A stretch of 64,000 bases of DNA from a virus. The DNA lies in the IMG/VR virus record IMGVR_UViG_3300036795_000133, positions 1 to 64,000 of that record, one strand, 5' to 3'. A program made the position numbers and the translations under genes. Each line of letters begins with the position of its first letter. Position 1 is the stretch's first letter. Positions 49,301 to 55,877 of this stretch are shown one piece after another. The notes under the pieces are model-generated. The model had not been told where the DNA came from, did not search any database, and was given only the letters and a program-made list of their open reading frames with translations.

Positions 49301-49756
49301 GCTGAACAGGGCGTTCAGGGCGCCGAGCACGGACCCTTGCGGCGAGGACCGGAGGCGCTGCATCGCGTCGGTGCTGATCGCCTGGTCCAGGAGCTGGAAA
49401 GCCCGGCGGGCCAGGGAAATATCAGCGGTATCAAATACCGCGCCGATGTGGACGTTGTGCGGCGTGCCGGTGAGGGCCTTGACTTCCGCCGCTATCTTGG
49501 CGATGTCACCCGACGCTTCCGCGGTGTTCGCGACCGCGCCGAACTTGACGGTGTGCGCCTGGTCGTCAAGCGCCTTGATCTCAGCGGCGATCTTGGCGAT
49601 GTCACCGGATACCGGCGCGGTGTCGGCGGTGAACTTGACGACATGCGGCGCGTCCGTGAACGCCTTGACCCTGGCCTCGATCTTGTCGAGGTCGGCAGAC
49701 GCCTCCGCGGTGTCGATTGTCAGGCGGGCCTCGATAGCACCTGCATCGAAGGCCAT
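43367..49756 (-). CDS. tape measure protein with an intein
   Basis: 2129 aa precursor, about 1766 aa after splicing. Sets tail length. Residues ~10-110 hold three ~37-residue repeats (DIAKIAAEIKALDDQAHTVK). Long Ala-rich helices follow, with hydrophobic segments near 610-650 and 900. A lytic transglycosylase domain (residues ~1600-1680: GAEWDALASVEAREAGW, SSGAYGLAQF) lies just before the intein. ATG at 49756 after AGGTGAT, 5 nt from the chaperone stop. Mature length at 0.15 nm per residue would mean a tail near 265 nm (inference). Confidence 0.9.
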   Translation of the reverse strand: MAFDAGAIEARLTIDTAEASADLDKIEARVKAFTDAPHVVKFTADTAPVSGDIAKIAAEIKALDDQAHTVKFGAVANTAEASGDIAKIAAEVKALTGTPHNVHIGAVFDTADISLARRAFQLLDQAISTDAMQRLRSSPQGSVLGALNALFSPHPVIGGPSPQQAAANGLLGQMFSSQGGANTVRPAAAENPAVQGPEKVTVTGEAAQGQSAAGAGALADAADAEKAAAAEQALAAGALTGAAGDLRDAASAIRYAYAAQIASLGKFLGGSQRGGGALPVVAPGTAAGAAGGGEGALPVAGAAAAAEALSRFDGEIQKAFDDYALLANEMNDLREPAIIAALPELAQFDTVLKRIKEDLAALDQPGQASAAALARVQANLDDAGTALDHLEHAMPQAVADLEAMRASASGAAAAVQAVAAATDRYANVEAEMAAISASRSATAGGQGGSSGQSAAAQMLALAAAATTAAEAAQYASAAQKVFTGTETDVGTAAADAAAKLKAMAGASTSAGDASRYAFAMDVAGSIAAKAATDQAAAGMITYGSAAKDAEAAITASLESVSNASVTAAKGTGLFNDSIANGLPVWAAGAGRFGALTGHLQLFGGALTSVGVPAILGAVSGIHLLTEAVIETAGTLIPAAVAFTAFGIAAVPTVTDLYSQMQSLHTVTQAYNTTLYPLTGTFAKVAAAVQPQVYTLFGEALVFAGHNTGAFQALATGAGSVLDQLGARFVYATTQGQGFSVFAQKATEDLSIWGNNIGNLGGIIGGTLKVLPGYAQIIGNVFGAVTHDIEDLVNSGIGQAFLKVGLLAHGGLIYVGLLGTAFAKLASGAFPLIGNLAATVATRVEGLGAAGAAAAKGLDGITAASAEAGALPWGWIAIAAAGVGFLVYQLLNAKTAAQQFGDSVQSAIQKVELGGLGAALTTDILDYTGALKQATAQTTQLQAATAHTVLIDVGKSLQEVTVYSQATYQAKQNVADYGAALQVAQQDQGTYNANLATAAKVFGSNQAALAALTGAGITSTQMLTGSKQAFAEVIIEAQGYDDTIRAVTQSAGRYGAAQNALNFSAGNSANALGQVVSSMSKVTQAEDALLSTITAAPEALDTFEQGIYTLAQNLNTATGSTASTSFTLGHLKSSANLAGAALGGTTQASYALNQAFYSQVDAGQKLVDSLQSQNISTGNLQTVIATTAGQMLGFAGTNTAARTVIADLINNALGPGTVSLQSLNHWVGANSTSLGGMNNIIAQSVINASQLAGVLQSNLNQMLAQAAANALGGQKALDTFATGLINGDNASTLLANDGGAKVIAMFQQMYQGDVPKAKNAFVDWAENGLGMSQSAATNLWTALNNGLNPALGGTSAAALTASQALEQHFIADLKSIGADSPAVNAELGTFANAVLTTGDNSDATQGARAQLIKDLEAAGLNAHDATAMVNGLQTQIDGLHGKSVPVTVTATAQGTLNAIAHLPGANPSNLDSSLLFAASGMYVTGGTPGKDSVLIAAQAGEVVVPVAMVNAGAVDHLRGSIPGFAAGGMVNLDAPGQWAATQGGSWAQKVEQAWATAAQGAFEKSAAAAATAAAASFVGSQGASGGIIQSLMKNMAAAKGWTGAEWDALASVEAREAGWSMTATNPSSGAYGLAQFINGPSEYAQYGGNSTTAMGQITGMLNYISSRYGDPEAAWAHEMCVPLDVEIITRRGWLTYDQLRAGDETIGYNSETGHNEWTPVNEVHVYDDAPLVRLTNKTWEATCTPNHRWVATKHKHVGRAGKNGRTKNEYLKVDEFIASDAITSRHALRLAAMADLGEGPAISDEEAELLGWVMGDGSVAHIKSKKGSDPEHWRTGTGSKVSIRLYQSKPEHVKAIDALVAGLVFNRATRPMKTPKGQPGLPLVTWEFSRGYSAELLKRSGYDHKNPVPFVLSLSAEQRAAFIRGLFGAEGTLSGGGTFKGQPGYPMTRTYYQNDGAKQDAIILAIYLSGMRPGVSEADHRGMRVGEYTASKLGAVVRETKPFIGGERILREDAGRGPVWCVSTSLGSWTMRQGRQVMLTGNSYGWYDQGGSLKPGYTLAYNGTGRTEQVTSPSQGDRSQAALNAIGSKLDRLIQVTSQVPAGVGAHVGGAINGSAHDASFRSRYPRGGS
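43634..44722 (-). other. LAGLIDADG intein inside the tape measure gene
   Basis: 363 aa, precursor residues 1679-2041. N-splice junction AWAHEM|CVPLDVEI; C-terminal junction VMLTGN|SYGWYDQGG, with Cys1, Asn-last and Ser+1. The penultimate His is replaced by Gly. Block-A hint RRGWLTYDQL, then TPNHRW (block B). Two LAGLIDADG motifs, ELLGWVMGDGS and FIRGLFGAEGT, indicate an intact homing endonuclease. Removing it rejoins the transglycosylase domain to YGWYDQGG, a site conserved in tape measure proteins. Confidence 0.9.
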
Positions 49757-49761
49757 CTATA

Positions 49762-50121
49762 TCACCTGGCCCCGCGAGAGGCTTCAAGGCCCGAGATCAT
49801 GCCCGTGATATCAATGACCTCGGCAGGCGGCGCGTTGCGCTCAGCCCACGGCAGCCCCTGCGGCGCTCCCTCCGGCATCACCTGCGCCGCCTCCTGCTCC
49901 ACGGGCACCCCGTGCCTCTCGAATGCCAGCGGGACCGAATCGTCGGCCCCCATCCCCTCCAGGTAGGCCCGCTGGATGTGCCAGGGCAGCGCGGCCCACT
50001 CGGCGTGGCCGATGCCCAGGTGCCGGCGGACGGCGTAGAGGACTAGGCGGTTGCCCGCCGCGGAAGGCTCCTCACTTGCCCGCTCCCAGCGAGCGGCGCG
50101 GCTTCCGGGGACATCACCTCT
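49762..50121 (-). CDS. tail assembly chaperone, -1 frameshift extension
   Basis: Second half of a gpG-GT-type chaperone pair. It has no sensible start of its own, is in the -1 frame relative to the gene at 50043, and ends 5 nt before the tape measure start. Fusion through the A5 run (50121-50125) would give a 242-aa protein: 123 residues of the first chaperone plus 119 in this frame. The GT-type product binds the tape measure protein during tail assembly. Confidence 0.7.
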   Translation of the reverse strand, partial: RGDVPGSRAARWERASEEPSAAGNRLVLYAVRRHLGIGHAEWAALPWHIQRAYLEGMGADDSVPLAFERHGVPVEQEAAQVMPEGAPQGLPWAERNAPPAEVIDITGMISGLEASRGAR

Positions 50122-50489
50122 TTTTGCAGCCACTGGTAGAAGAGGGCGCGGGCCCGCGGCGGCACGGCGAGGATCTGTGACTTCGAGGGCTTGTCGCCGC
50201 ACAGGGCGGCGTAGATCTCGGCGGTGCGCTCAGCGGACTCGGTGAACTCCGCCGCCCCGTCCCCTGCGATGTCGCCGAGCGCCTCCGCGACCTGCTGCGG
50301 GTCGTTCATGTCGACCTCGCCCGCGCGCCCCGCCTTGTCGCGGGCCTCCTGCAGCACCTGCCTCATAGCGGCGATGAACGCCCCCACCTGCGCGTCGGTG
50401 GGTTCGGGGATGACCTCGTCGAAGTCGGCGTAGGGCCGGAGCTTGCACTCCAGCGCCTCCACGATGCCCGATGCATCGAACTGCGGCAT
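50043..50489 (-). CDS. tail assembly chaperone (gpG-like)
   Basis: 148 aa. Acidic N-terminal part (IVEALECKLRPYADFDEV) and a helical body (AAMRQVLQEARDKAG; ALGDIAGDGAAEFTESAE; RARALFYQWLQKEV). Position directly upstream of the tape measure gene and overlap with an open -1 frame are typical of tail chaperones. Supports folding of tape measure and tail tube. Confidence 0.75.
   Translation of the reverse strand: MPQFDASGIVEALECKLRPYADFDEVIPEPTDAQVGAFIAAMRQVLQEARDKAGRAGEVDMNDPQQVAEALGDIAGDGAAEFTESAERTAEIYAALCGDKPSKSQILAVPPRARALFYQWLQKEVMSPEAAPLAGSGQVRSLPRRATA
50085..50126 (-). promoter_or_regulatory. candidate -1 frameshift site
   Basis: Minus-strand C-AAAAA-G: codons CAA AAA GAG in frame 0, with A5 at 50121-50125. 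A slip of one base on Lys AAA continues in the open downstream frame. A 6-bp stem CCGCTC-GCTGG-GAGCGG follows about 23 nt downstream. The heptamer is not a perfect X-XXY-YYZ, so exact site and efficiency are uncertain. Confidence 0.5.
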
Positions 50490-50532
50490 CCGATGTCCTT
50501 CCTGCTAGCTGACGGCTAGCAGGCGGACGCCG

Positions 50533-51207
50533 CTAGCCAGGGGTTGAGGTGTTCTCCAGGCGGCGGAATCGCCGGTGGAGTGTCGTGCGGTGGACTCCGG
50601 CCGCCAGAGCAAGCTCGGCGACGGGGCGACCACTGAGGTGGAGGCCGTGCAAGACGGCCACCGTCTCGTCGGAGAGCTTTGTGCTGTCGCCGCGAAGCAC
50701 GTTCTCGCGGTTGGTGACGGGCTCAAGGTGCGACAGGTAGTTGACGCAGTTGCGCATCGTGCAGCCGCGAGTCCTGACGTGGTCAAGGTGCAGCCCCGGA
50801 GGAACGGGGCGCACGAACCTCTCGTATCCCCAGATGTGGGCCATGCCGACGGCCTCGCCGTCCCAGAAGTGCCCGTAGCCCTCATCGTTGACGGACCCAG
50901 TCCACGGCCAGCACTCGCCGTCTCCGCGGCGGTCGACGTAGAACCACCAGCGCGCTTCTTCCCCTTGCCCGCGGAGGCGCCGGAGAGCCAGCGGCTCGCC
51001 GTTGCGGTCCTTGCGCTTGCGGTGCTTGTCGCACAAGCCGTTGGCGGCACGGGGATTGTCGCACCCGTCGATGGTGCAGGTGCGCTTCGGGCGGCCCGGT
51101 TTGCGCGATTCAAGCGGGTCGCCGTACTTGCGCCAGCGCCGGTAATGGCTGATGCAGAAACCCTTGCTGTAGTGAGGGTTTTCGCACTCTTGCACGGAGC
51201 ATCCCAT
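50533..51207 (-). CDS. HNH homing endonuclease with zinc ribbons and HTH
   Basis: 224 aa. Two N-terminal zinc knuckles (CSVQECENPHYSKGFCISH and CTIDGCDNPRAANGLCDKH), then HNH domain (ECWPWTGSVNDEGYGHFW, LHLDHVRTRGCTMRNCVN) and a C-terminal helix-turn-helix (VAELALAAGVHRTTLHRRF). It lies between the tail tube and chaperone genes, same strand, so it is a free-standing homing insertion in the late operon. Confidence 0.85.
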   Translation of the reverse strand: MGCSVQECENPHYSKGFCISHYRRWRKYGDPLESRKPGRPKRTCTIDGCDNPRAANGLCDKHRKRKDRNGEPLALRRLRGQGEEARWWFYVDRRGDGECWPWTGSVNDEGYGHFWDGEAVGMAHIWGYERFVRPVPPGLHLDHVRTRGCTMRNCVNYLSHLEPVTNRENVLRGDSTKLSDETVAVLHGLHLSGRPVAELALAAGVHRTTLHRRFRRLENTSTPG

Positions 51208-51237
51208 GCAAGAGATTCTATCAAGTTTTTCATGGAC

Positions 51238-51840
51238 TTAACTGGTCGCCACGCTCGTCAAATATGTCCACGTAATGGAGTTGAACGGGCACACAGAGTT
51301 AAGAGTGAGCGGGTAGACGCGCTGCTGCGCGGCCCTGCGGTAGGCGGTCTGCACCTGGCCGGCGGAGATCATGTTCGGCACCTGGAGGACGCCCGCGTAC
51401 CCGAACGCGTTCTTGCCGACGATGGCCGCCGCGACGTTGGTGAAGTTCGTCGACAGGGTGAGCACCGACTTGCCGGGCTGCCCGGCCCCGGCGGCGGTGA
51501 CGGCGATCGACCCCGCGTTGCCCCAGGCGAGGTTGACGTTGGCCAGCGTCTCCTCGGACATGTTGCAGGTGAACGTGAGGGTCGCCGTGGTGATCGCGAC
51601 GCCGACCGGGGTCGGCTGCTCCTCGACCATGATGTTCTGCGTTGTCGGGGCGAAGGTGCTGGTCACTCCGTCGAGCAGCGCCCCGACGTACGCCCAGCCG
51701 AGGCCGGTCCAGGCGGAGCCGACGCCCAGGTTCGCGTCGGACGGGACCGAGGTCCCCACGGCGGCGGTGAACAGGATTCCCGTCCCGTAGATGACGTTCC
51801 CGGACGTGTAGCCCGGCGGGGAGTAAGTCAGGGTGGGCAT
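51238..51840 (-). CDS. major tail (tube) protein
   Basis: 200 aa. Beta-rich with tube-protein pattern: IYGTGILFTAAVGTSVP near the N-terminus, TATLTFTCNMSEETLANVNLAW in the middle, and C-terminal VYPLTLNSVCPFNSITWTYL. Position between tail terminator and tail chaperones (apart from the HNH insertion) fits the tube gene. Polymerises around the tape measure. Confidence 0.75.
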   Translation of the reverse strand: MPTLTYSPPGYTSGNVIYGTGILFTAAVGTSVPSDANLGVGSAWTGLGWAYVGALLDGVTSTFAPTTQNIMVEEQPTPVGVAITTATLTFTCNMSEETLANVNLAWGNAGSIAVTAAGAGQPGKSVLTLSTNFTNVAAAIVGKNAFGYAGVLQVPNMISAGQVQTAYRRAAQQRVYPLTLNSVCPFNSITWTYLTSVATS

Positions 51841-51841
51841 A

Positions 51842-52174
51842 TCAGGAGGCCTCCTCGATCTTCACGCCCGCGTCGGCTGCCGCGGTCATCAGCGCTCCCA
51901 CGGCGCGCTCGGGCACAGGTGCGGGGTCGTTGCCCACGGTGATGCCGCCGTGGGTGAAGGACGTGTGCGGCAGCAGGACGCGGAGCATCGTCTTGGCCCC
52001 GGCCGTCATCTCCGCCCGGATCTTCGCCAGCTCGTCCTCAAGCTCGGCTGCGCGCGAGGACAGGTCATGCGGTGCCGCGGTCGGCTGCGGCGGTGTAACT
52101 TCGGGGAAGTCCGGTGCCGGGGCCGCACCCGGCGCCGGGGCCTGGACCGGGCTCTCCGGCACGTCGGGCGTCAT
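51842..52174 (-). CDS. hypothetical virion protein
   Basis: 110 aa. Pro-rich N-terminus, helix SRAAELEDELAKIRAEMTAG, then LRVLLPHTSFTHGGITVG. ATG at 52174 overlaps the previous stop; a longer reading of the frame is a shadow of the next gene. Small head- or tail-associated protein; exact role unknown. Confidence 0.5.
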   Translation of the reverse strand: MTPDVPESPVQAPAPGAAPAPDFPEVTPPQPTAAPHDLSSRAAELEDELAKIRAEMTAGAKTMLRVLLPHTSFTHGGITVGNDPAPVPERAVGALMTAAADAGVKIEEAS

Positions 52175-52677
52175 CAGGGCACCTGCGGGGTGAGCTGGTA
52201 GAGGCGCACGGCCAGCGTGGTCGTGACGTTGAAGTCGATGCAGCAGTAGCCGACGCCGCTCGGTGACGTCGCGTTGATCTGCCCGCCCGGTGCCGCGCCG
52301 CCGTTGCCGGTGGCGAACTGCGCGCCGTCGGTCTGCGTGAACTGCTGCACCGACCACGGCCCCAGCCAGCCGACCCCGGTGGCGGGGATAGTCGTGGTGT
52401 ACGTGCCGAACGGCTGCACCTGGCCGCCGGCCTTCTGGCCGATCAGGTGGTAGGCGGGCGTTGTCGTGGCGCCCGTCCACCAGACCAGGATCAGGGTCCC
52501 GTTGTTGACGAACTGGACGCCCGACTGGGTGCCGGGCCACGCTGTCGCCCACCCGGTCCCGGTTCCCGCCGCGTCCACTCCGGCCACCGAGTACGCGCCG
52601 AACGTCGCGGAGGTGGCCGCCAGGGAGCTGGCGTTAAAGCTGACGGGTTGCATGGTGACCCGCGTGGTCGCTGTCAT
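52174..52677 (-). CDS. putative decoration/tail-associated protein
   Basis: 167 aa, beta-rich: TATFGAYSVAG-like N-terminus, GTLILVWWTGATTTPAYHLIG, TTTIPATGVGWLGPW, VTTTLAVRLYQLTP. Resembles a small beta-sandwich virion protein, and placed just before the tail tube gene. Exact function not clear. Confidence 0.5.
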   Translation of the reverse strand: MTATTRVTMQPVSFNASSLAATSATFGAYSVAGVDAAGTGTGWATAWPGTQSGVQFVNNGTLILVWWTGATTTPAYHLIGQKAGGQVQPFGTYTTTIPATGVGWLGPWSVQQFTQTDGAQFATGNGGAAPGGQINATSPSGVGYCCIDFNVTTTLAVRLYQLTPQVP

Positions 52678-53112
52678 CTAGCCCGCTCCTGTCGTGAATA
52701 TGTAGTTGCAGACCAGCTCGAAGCGCCGGTCGTTCGGGTCCAGGGGCAGCGCGGAGGGAGGGGGCCCGAGGCGCTGCACGTTGAGCACGTGGATCCCGTC
52801 GACCCGCACCGGGTGCGGGCCGTTGAGGATCGTCCAGTCCAGGAGCTGCGCCGCCGCCTCTGCGCCGAGCGGGTCGTCGGCGGAGCCCCTCAGCCGCGAC
52901 TGGAACGACCAGGCATCCGCCGCGCCCTCGTCAGTGACGTAGCCGGGGCCGCCCGTCGGGGTGAGGAACACCGCCTGGTCGGGCTCGTTGAGGATCTCCG
53001 GGCCGGGGTAGAGCGGGTAGCCGCTTTCCTGCGTGCCGTCCCAGCCGGCGGTGGTCAGCCAGTCCATAACGAGCTGCGCGCGGGGGACGGTAATGAGGGC
53101 CGGGGTGGTCAT
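52678..53112 (-). CDS. tail terminator-like protein
   Basis: 144 aa. N-terminal helix LVMDWLTTAGW, then GPGYVTDEGAADAWSFQSRLRG and DRRFELVCNYIFTTG at the C-terminus. Length, position (after the connector, before the tail tube) and the alpha/beta pattern fit the tail terminator (gpU-type), which caps the tube. ATG overlap with the previous gene. Confidence 0.6.
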   Translation of the reverse strand: MTTPALITVPRAQLVMDWLTTAGWDGTQESGYPLYPGPEILNEPDQAVFLTPTGGPGYVTDEGAADAWSFQSRLRGSADDPLGAEAAAQLLDWTILNGPHPVRVDGIHVLNVQRLGPPPSALPLDPNDRRFELVCNYIFTTGAG

Positions 53113-53552
53113 CCGCGCCTCCGGCCGCGCCAGCCTGAGCCGAGCGGGGGATGCCCTGCCTGGCCGCGCGGGTTATAGCGCCAGTACAGCCACCCCTTCA
53201 ACCGGGCCGGCAGGAACGGGTACAGGAGCCGCGACTGGGCGCGGAGCTGCGCCTCCGTCAGCCTCTCGACCTCCGGTGGCCGGTCGTAGATGGTCGCCCC
53301 GCCGAGCGTGACGGACGGGTGCCCGGAGCGGCGCAGGTGGTTGAACTCCCACGGCGCGTGGAACTTCACCTGGTCGCTCAGGTTCTCCATTGACTGCGCC
53401 ATAGCGGCACGGCCTCCGTCGGTCAGCACCGTCCGCGCGTAGAGCGTCAGGTACCTTGCGTATTGGGCAAAGAGAGGCTGCTCAAGGAATTTTGCTTGAC
53501 CCCCGCGAGGATGCATGAGGTCGAGCCCTTCATGCTGGTAAGTAATGGGCAT
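53109..53552 (-). CDS. head-tail joining / tail completion protein
   Basis: 147 aa. Pattern of HK97 gp10-type proteins: MAQSMENLSDQVKFHAPWEFNHLRRSGHPSVTLG, i.e. an Ala/Pro-Trp then LRRSG. C-terminus basic (GSGWRGRRRG). Sits between the connector and the tail terminator genes, as in other siphoviruses. Confidence 0.65.
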   Translation of the reverse strand: MPITYQHEGLDLMHPRGGQAKFLEQPLFAQYARYLTLYARTVLTDGGRAAMAQSMENLSDQVKFHAPWEFNHLRRSGHPSVTLGGATIYDRPPEVERLTEAQLRAQSRLLYPFLPARLKGWLYWRYNPRGQAGHPPLGSGWRGRRRG

Positions 53553-53655
53553 AGACCAGAATTAACTGGTCTACGATCAATCGGCCGGTCATGTCACCAG
53601 GCATGCCGGTCATCTTGCGCAGTTCGTCAATGCGCGCTTGAAACGTAGAAGCCAC
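53530..53655 (-). CDS. 41-aa protein with perfect RBS
   Basis: Minus-strand AAAGGAGGT 7 nt before GTG at 53655, a consensus ribosome-binding site. The peptide begins VASTFQARIDELRKMTG and continues helical (LIVDQLILVYAHYL). It overlaps the next gene by 23 nt. Such a strong site on so short an ORF makes it a real small virion or assembly protein candidate. Confidence 0.5.
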   Translation of the reverse strand: MASTFQARIDELRKMTGMPGDMTGRLIVDQLILVYAHYLPA

Positions 53656-53677
53656 GGGCACCACCTCCTTTCCCTGG

Positions 53678-54238
53678 TCAGCCCTGGTACAGGGGTCCGC
53701 CTGAGTCGGCCCAATTCATGCCCATGGGTGCCCACTGGCCGAGTGGCACGTCTGGTTCCAGCGTCCCTGTGCGAGGATCCAGCCTCGTATTGCTATTGGC
53801 GCCGGTGAAGATATTAGGAATGCGATTAATGACCGCGCCGCCCTCATTCACGCCCATCTCAGGGGCCGGGGCCACGTCGAGGAGGATGTCGCCGGTGCGG
53901 ACCGCGTTGAGCATCTGCATCGCATTCGCGTAGGCGATATAAATGGGCGATTGGGGTTCTATAACTTTGTACTTGCCGTAGGTCTTGGCCGCCCAGAAGC
54001 AGGCGAGATCAAGGGTCAGGTCGTGGAGGATGGCGGGCGGCGTCGCCTGCGGGGTGGAGCTGTCGTAGACGTTGCCGGCAAACACCGACACGCGGTTGCT
54101 CGCCGAGTACAGGGCAAGCTCAAGCTGCGCGTCGGTCAGCTGCGCCGCTGTGCCCGTGCCGGAGTCGGTGCCTGACATGACGTTCCGGAGGTCGGCTACC
54201 GAGGCGTAGAGGGTGCCGCTGGCGACGGGCGTGGTCAT
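53678..54238 (-). CDS. head-tail connector protein
   Basis: 186 aa. Connector pattern: LYASVADLRNVMSG, LTDAQLELALYSASNRVSVF and HDLTLDLACFWAAKTYG, which fits the DUF1320/gp6-like adaptor family of head-tail connectors. The C-terminus (residues ~115-186) extends beyond the usual domain and may contact the tail. ATG overlaps the upstream gene by 4 nt. Confidence 0.65.
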   Translation of the reverse strand: MTTPVASGTLYASVADLRNVMSGTDSGTGTAAQLTDAQLELALYSASNRVSVFAGNVYDSSTPQATPPAILHDLTLDLACFWAAKTYGKYKVIEPQSPIYIAYANAMQMLNAVRTGDILLDVAPAPEMGVNEGGAVINRIPNIFTGANSNTRLDPRTGTLEPDVPLGQWAPMGMNWADSGGPLYQG

Positions 54239-54498
54239 GCGCTCACCGCATTGACTGCGAGTGCCGCCGGGTCCAGTCCGGCAAGGAGGGTTAGCTGCTC
54301 ATCCCGTGGCAGCGAGTCCCACTGCTCGGCAGACAGGGACAGGGCGGACAGGGTGTACGCGCGCACGGCCCTGACGCGGTCGCCCAGCCGCATGGTCGCC
54401 TTGCATGCCTCGCACGGGCCGGTGCGGCTGCACGTCTCATCGCCGCGCGCGCAAGGCGGGCAGTCGCAGCGCCCCGTGATCATCGCCAGAGTGCTCAC
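54235..54498 (-). CDS. Cys-rich small protein
   Basis: 87 aa. CDCPPCARGDETCSRTGPCEACK: five to six Cys within 25 residues, a zinc module, then helices ALSLSAEQWDSLPRDEQLTLL. GTG at 54498 overlaps the previous stop. Its place between capsid and connector genes is unusual for a zinc protein. Confidence 0.5.
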   Translation of the reverse strand: MSTLAMITGRCDCPPCARGDETCSRTGPCEACKATMRLGDRVRAVRAYTLSALSLSAEQWDSLPRDEQLTLLAGLDPAALAVNAVSA

Positions 54499-54695
54499 GG
54501 CACCGCTCCGGAAAGCATCCAGGCGGCGAACGCGCCGAATCCCCACGACCACGCGGTGATGCCGCCGAGCGTGTCGCCCCCGGCTGCGAACGCCGCGAGC
54601 ACGAAGAGGATCGCGCCGACGGTGAGCAGGATGCGGGACAGGGATAGCGGCGTGACGACAACGGGGCGCGGCTGCTGCTGGGACGGGGCGGTCAC
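54495..54695 (-). CDS. small two-TM membrane protein in the head gene cluster
   Basis: 66 aa. Two hydrophobic segments (ILLTVGAILFVLAAFAAG and ITAWSWGFGAFAAWML). GTG at 54695; overlaps both neighbours by 4 nt. A membrane protein inside the virion gene set is odd; a role in lysis timing or membrane contact is possible but unproved. Confidence 0.5.
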   Translation of the reverse strand: MTAPSQQQPRPVVVTPLSLSRILLTVGAILFVLAAFAAGGDTLGGITAWSWGFGAFAAWMLSGAVP

Positions 54696-55009
54696 GCTTC
54701 ACCGCCCTTGTCGTCGGTCTTCGGCGCGGCGGTCTTGGTGTCCGGTGCCTTCACCGGGGCGACGGGCTTGGGCGGGGCGGCCGGGGACTCCACCTGCTGC
54801 GGCTTCTCCGCCGGCGCTTCCTTCGCCTGCGGCTCTGCCGGCGGCAGCGCGGAGGTGGGGCCGAGCGGGACGAGCCGGTCGCGGCCGATGGCGGCTTCTA
54901 GCGCACCGCCCGGCGTCACGTCGATGGCCTGGCCGCGGGCTAGCCGCGTGGAAACCCCGTCCCACGTGAAGACGGTGTCCTGCGTGACGGTCCTCGGGTT
55001 CCCGGCCAT
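54692..55009 (-). CDS. small virion-type protein, paralog of 55021
   Basis: 105 aa. Beta N-terminus (TVTQDTVFTWDGVSTRLARG, IDVTPGGALEAAIG) then a disordered Pro/Lys/Glu-rich tail. The first ~45 residues align with the protein at 55021 (TDTAVTWDPH ... DIEPGSPLEAAYG). ATG at 55009. Probably head-associated. Confidence 0.55.
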   Translation of the reverse strand: MAGNPRTVTQDTVFTWDGVSTRLARGQAIDVTPGGALEAAIGRDRLVPLGPTSALPPAEPQAKEAPAEKPQQVESPAAPPKPVAPVKAPDTKTAAPKTDDKGGEA

Positions 55010-55020
55010 AAGTCGCCCCC

Positions 55021-55245
55021 TCAGTTGCTCTGCGCGGCGCGCGAGAGGTCGTCGCCTTGGCCGCGCGAGGCCACGGGGATGACGGCGGACAGGTTGGCGT
55101 TTCCGTAGGCGGCCTCGAGCGGCGAGCCGGGCTCGATGTCGACGACCGTCCCGTGGCGGGTGAACGTGGCCCGCTCCGCCCCGTTGGCGTGCGGATCCCA
55201 CGTCACGGCGGTATCCGTGAGCACGCGGCGCGGGAACTGGCTCAA
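55021..55245 (-). CDS. small virion-type protein, paralog of 54692
   Basis: 74 aa from TTG 55245, which overlaps the upstream TGA (TTGA). TDTAVTWDP, FTRHGTVVDIEPG, SPLEAAYGNANL: one small beta domain, then a polar tail. Paralog of the following gene, showing local duplication. Larger readings of this frame are shadows of the upstream gene. Confidence 0.5.
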   Translation of the reverse strand: MSQFPRRVLTDTAVTWDPHANGAERATFTRHGTVVDIEPGSPLEAAYGNANLSAVIPVASRGQGDDLSRAAQSN

Positions 55246-55868
55246 TTCGAGATCCCCACGCCGAAGCCGCTGGATCCGGTTGCCGCGTGGACCGCGTAGG
55301 GAAGGGTGTTCAGCGGCGAGTACCCGTTCACGCCGGTGGGGGCGACGGTGTTGGCCGCCGCGTAGACGGGGGCGTCGGAGTGGGCCAGCACCAGGTCGAT
55401 CGGGTCGAGCCACGTCCAGCACACGGTGCCGGTGTAGGTGACCGCCATGACCGACCCGGCGGGGAACGGGATGCCCTGCGAGTTCATCGTGGGCGCCTGG
55501 ACGATGTTGGTCGTCAGCCCGTTGACCGTGATCGCGGAGACCGACCCGCCGCCGAGGAACACCACCGACAGGTCCCGGCCGGTGTTGTTGGTAGCGGGGA
55601 CGGTGCTGGCGGGCAGCGCGATCGTGCACTCCGACCAGTACCAGACGGGGGTTGCGACGGTGTACTGCAGCGCGCAGGTGGCGCCCGCGGGGACCGTCAT
55701 CATGAACGCTGTCGCTGAGGTGGCCACCGAGGCAGCGGACACCCAGTAGTTCGCCATCGTCGCGCCGTTCGCGCCGACGGACACGTAGGCCGTGTTGGAG
55801 GTCGGGTTGGTCACGGTGTTGGTGAGCCCGGCGGAGGACGTTGCGGGGACGGCTGGCTGGATGATCAT
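55242..55868 (-). CDS. decoration-like protein with T-Y-x-G-W-T-W module (1)
   Basis: 208 aa, beta-rich and secreted-type composition (Thr, Val, Ala, Asn). GSVMAVTYTGTVCWTWLDP matches the module IxVTYxxxPxWTW in the next two genes. Likely surface beta-sandwich of the capsid. Function by context only. Confidence 0.5.
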   Translation of the reverse strand: MIIQPAVPATSSAGLTNTVTNPTSNTAYVSVGANGATMANYWVSAASVATSATAFMMTVPAGATCALQYTVATPVWYWSECTIALPASTVPATNNTGRDLSVVFLGGGSVSAITVNGLTTNIVQAPTMNSQGIPFPAGSVMAVTYTGTVCWTWLDPIDLVLAHSDAPVYAAANTVAPTGVNGYSPLNTLPYAVHAATGSSGFGVGISN

Positions 55869-55877
55869 CCGGGTCTC

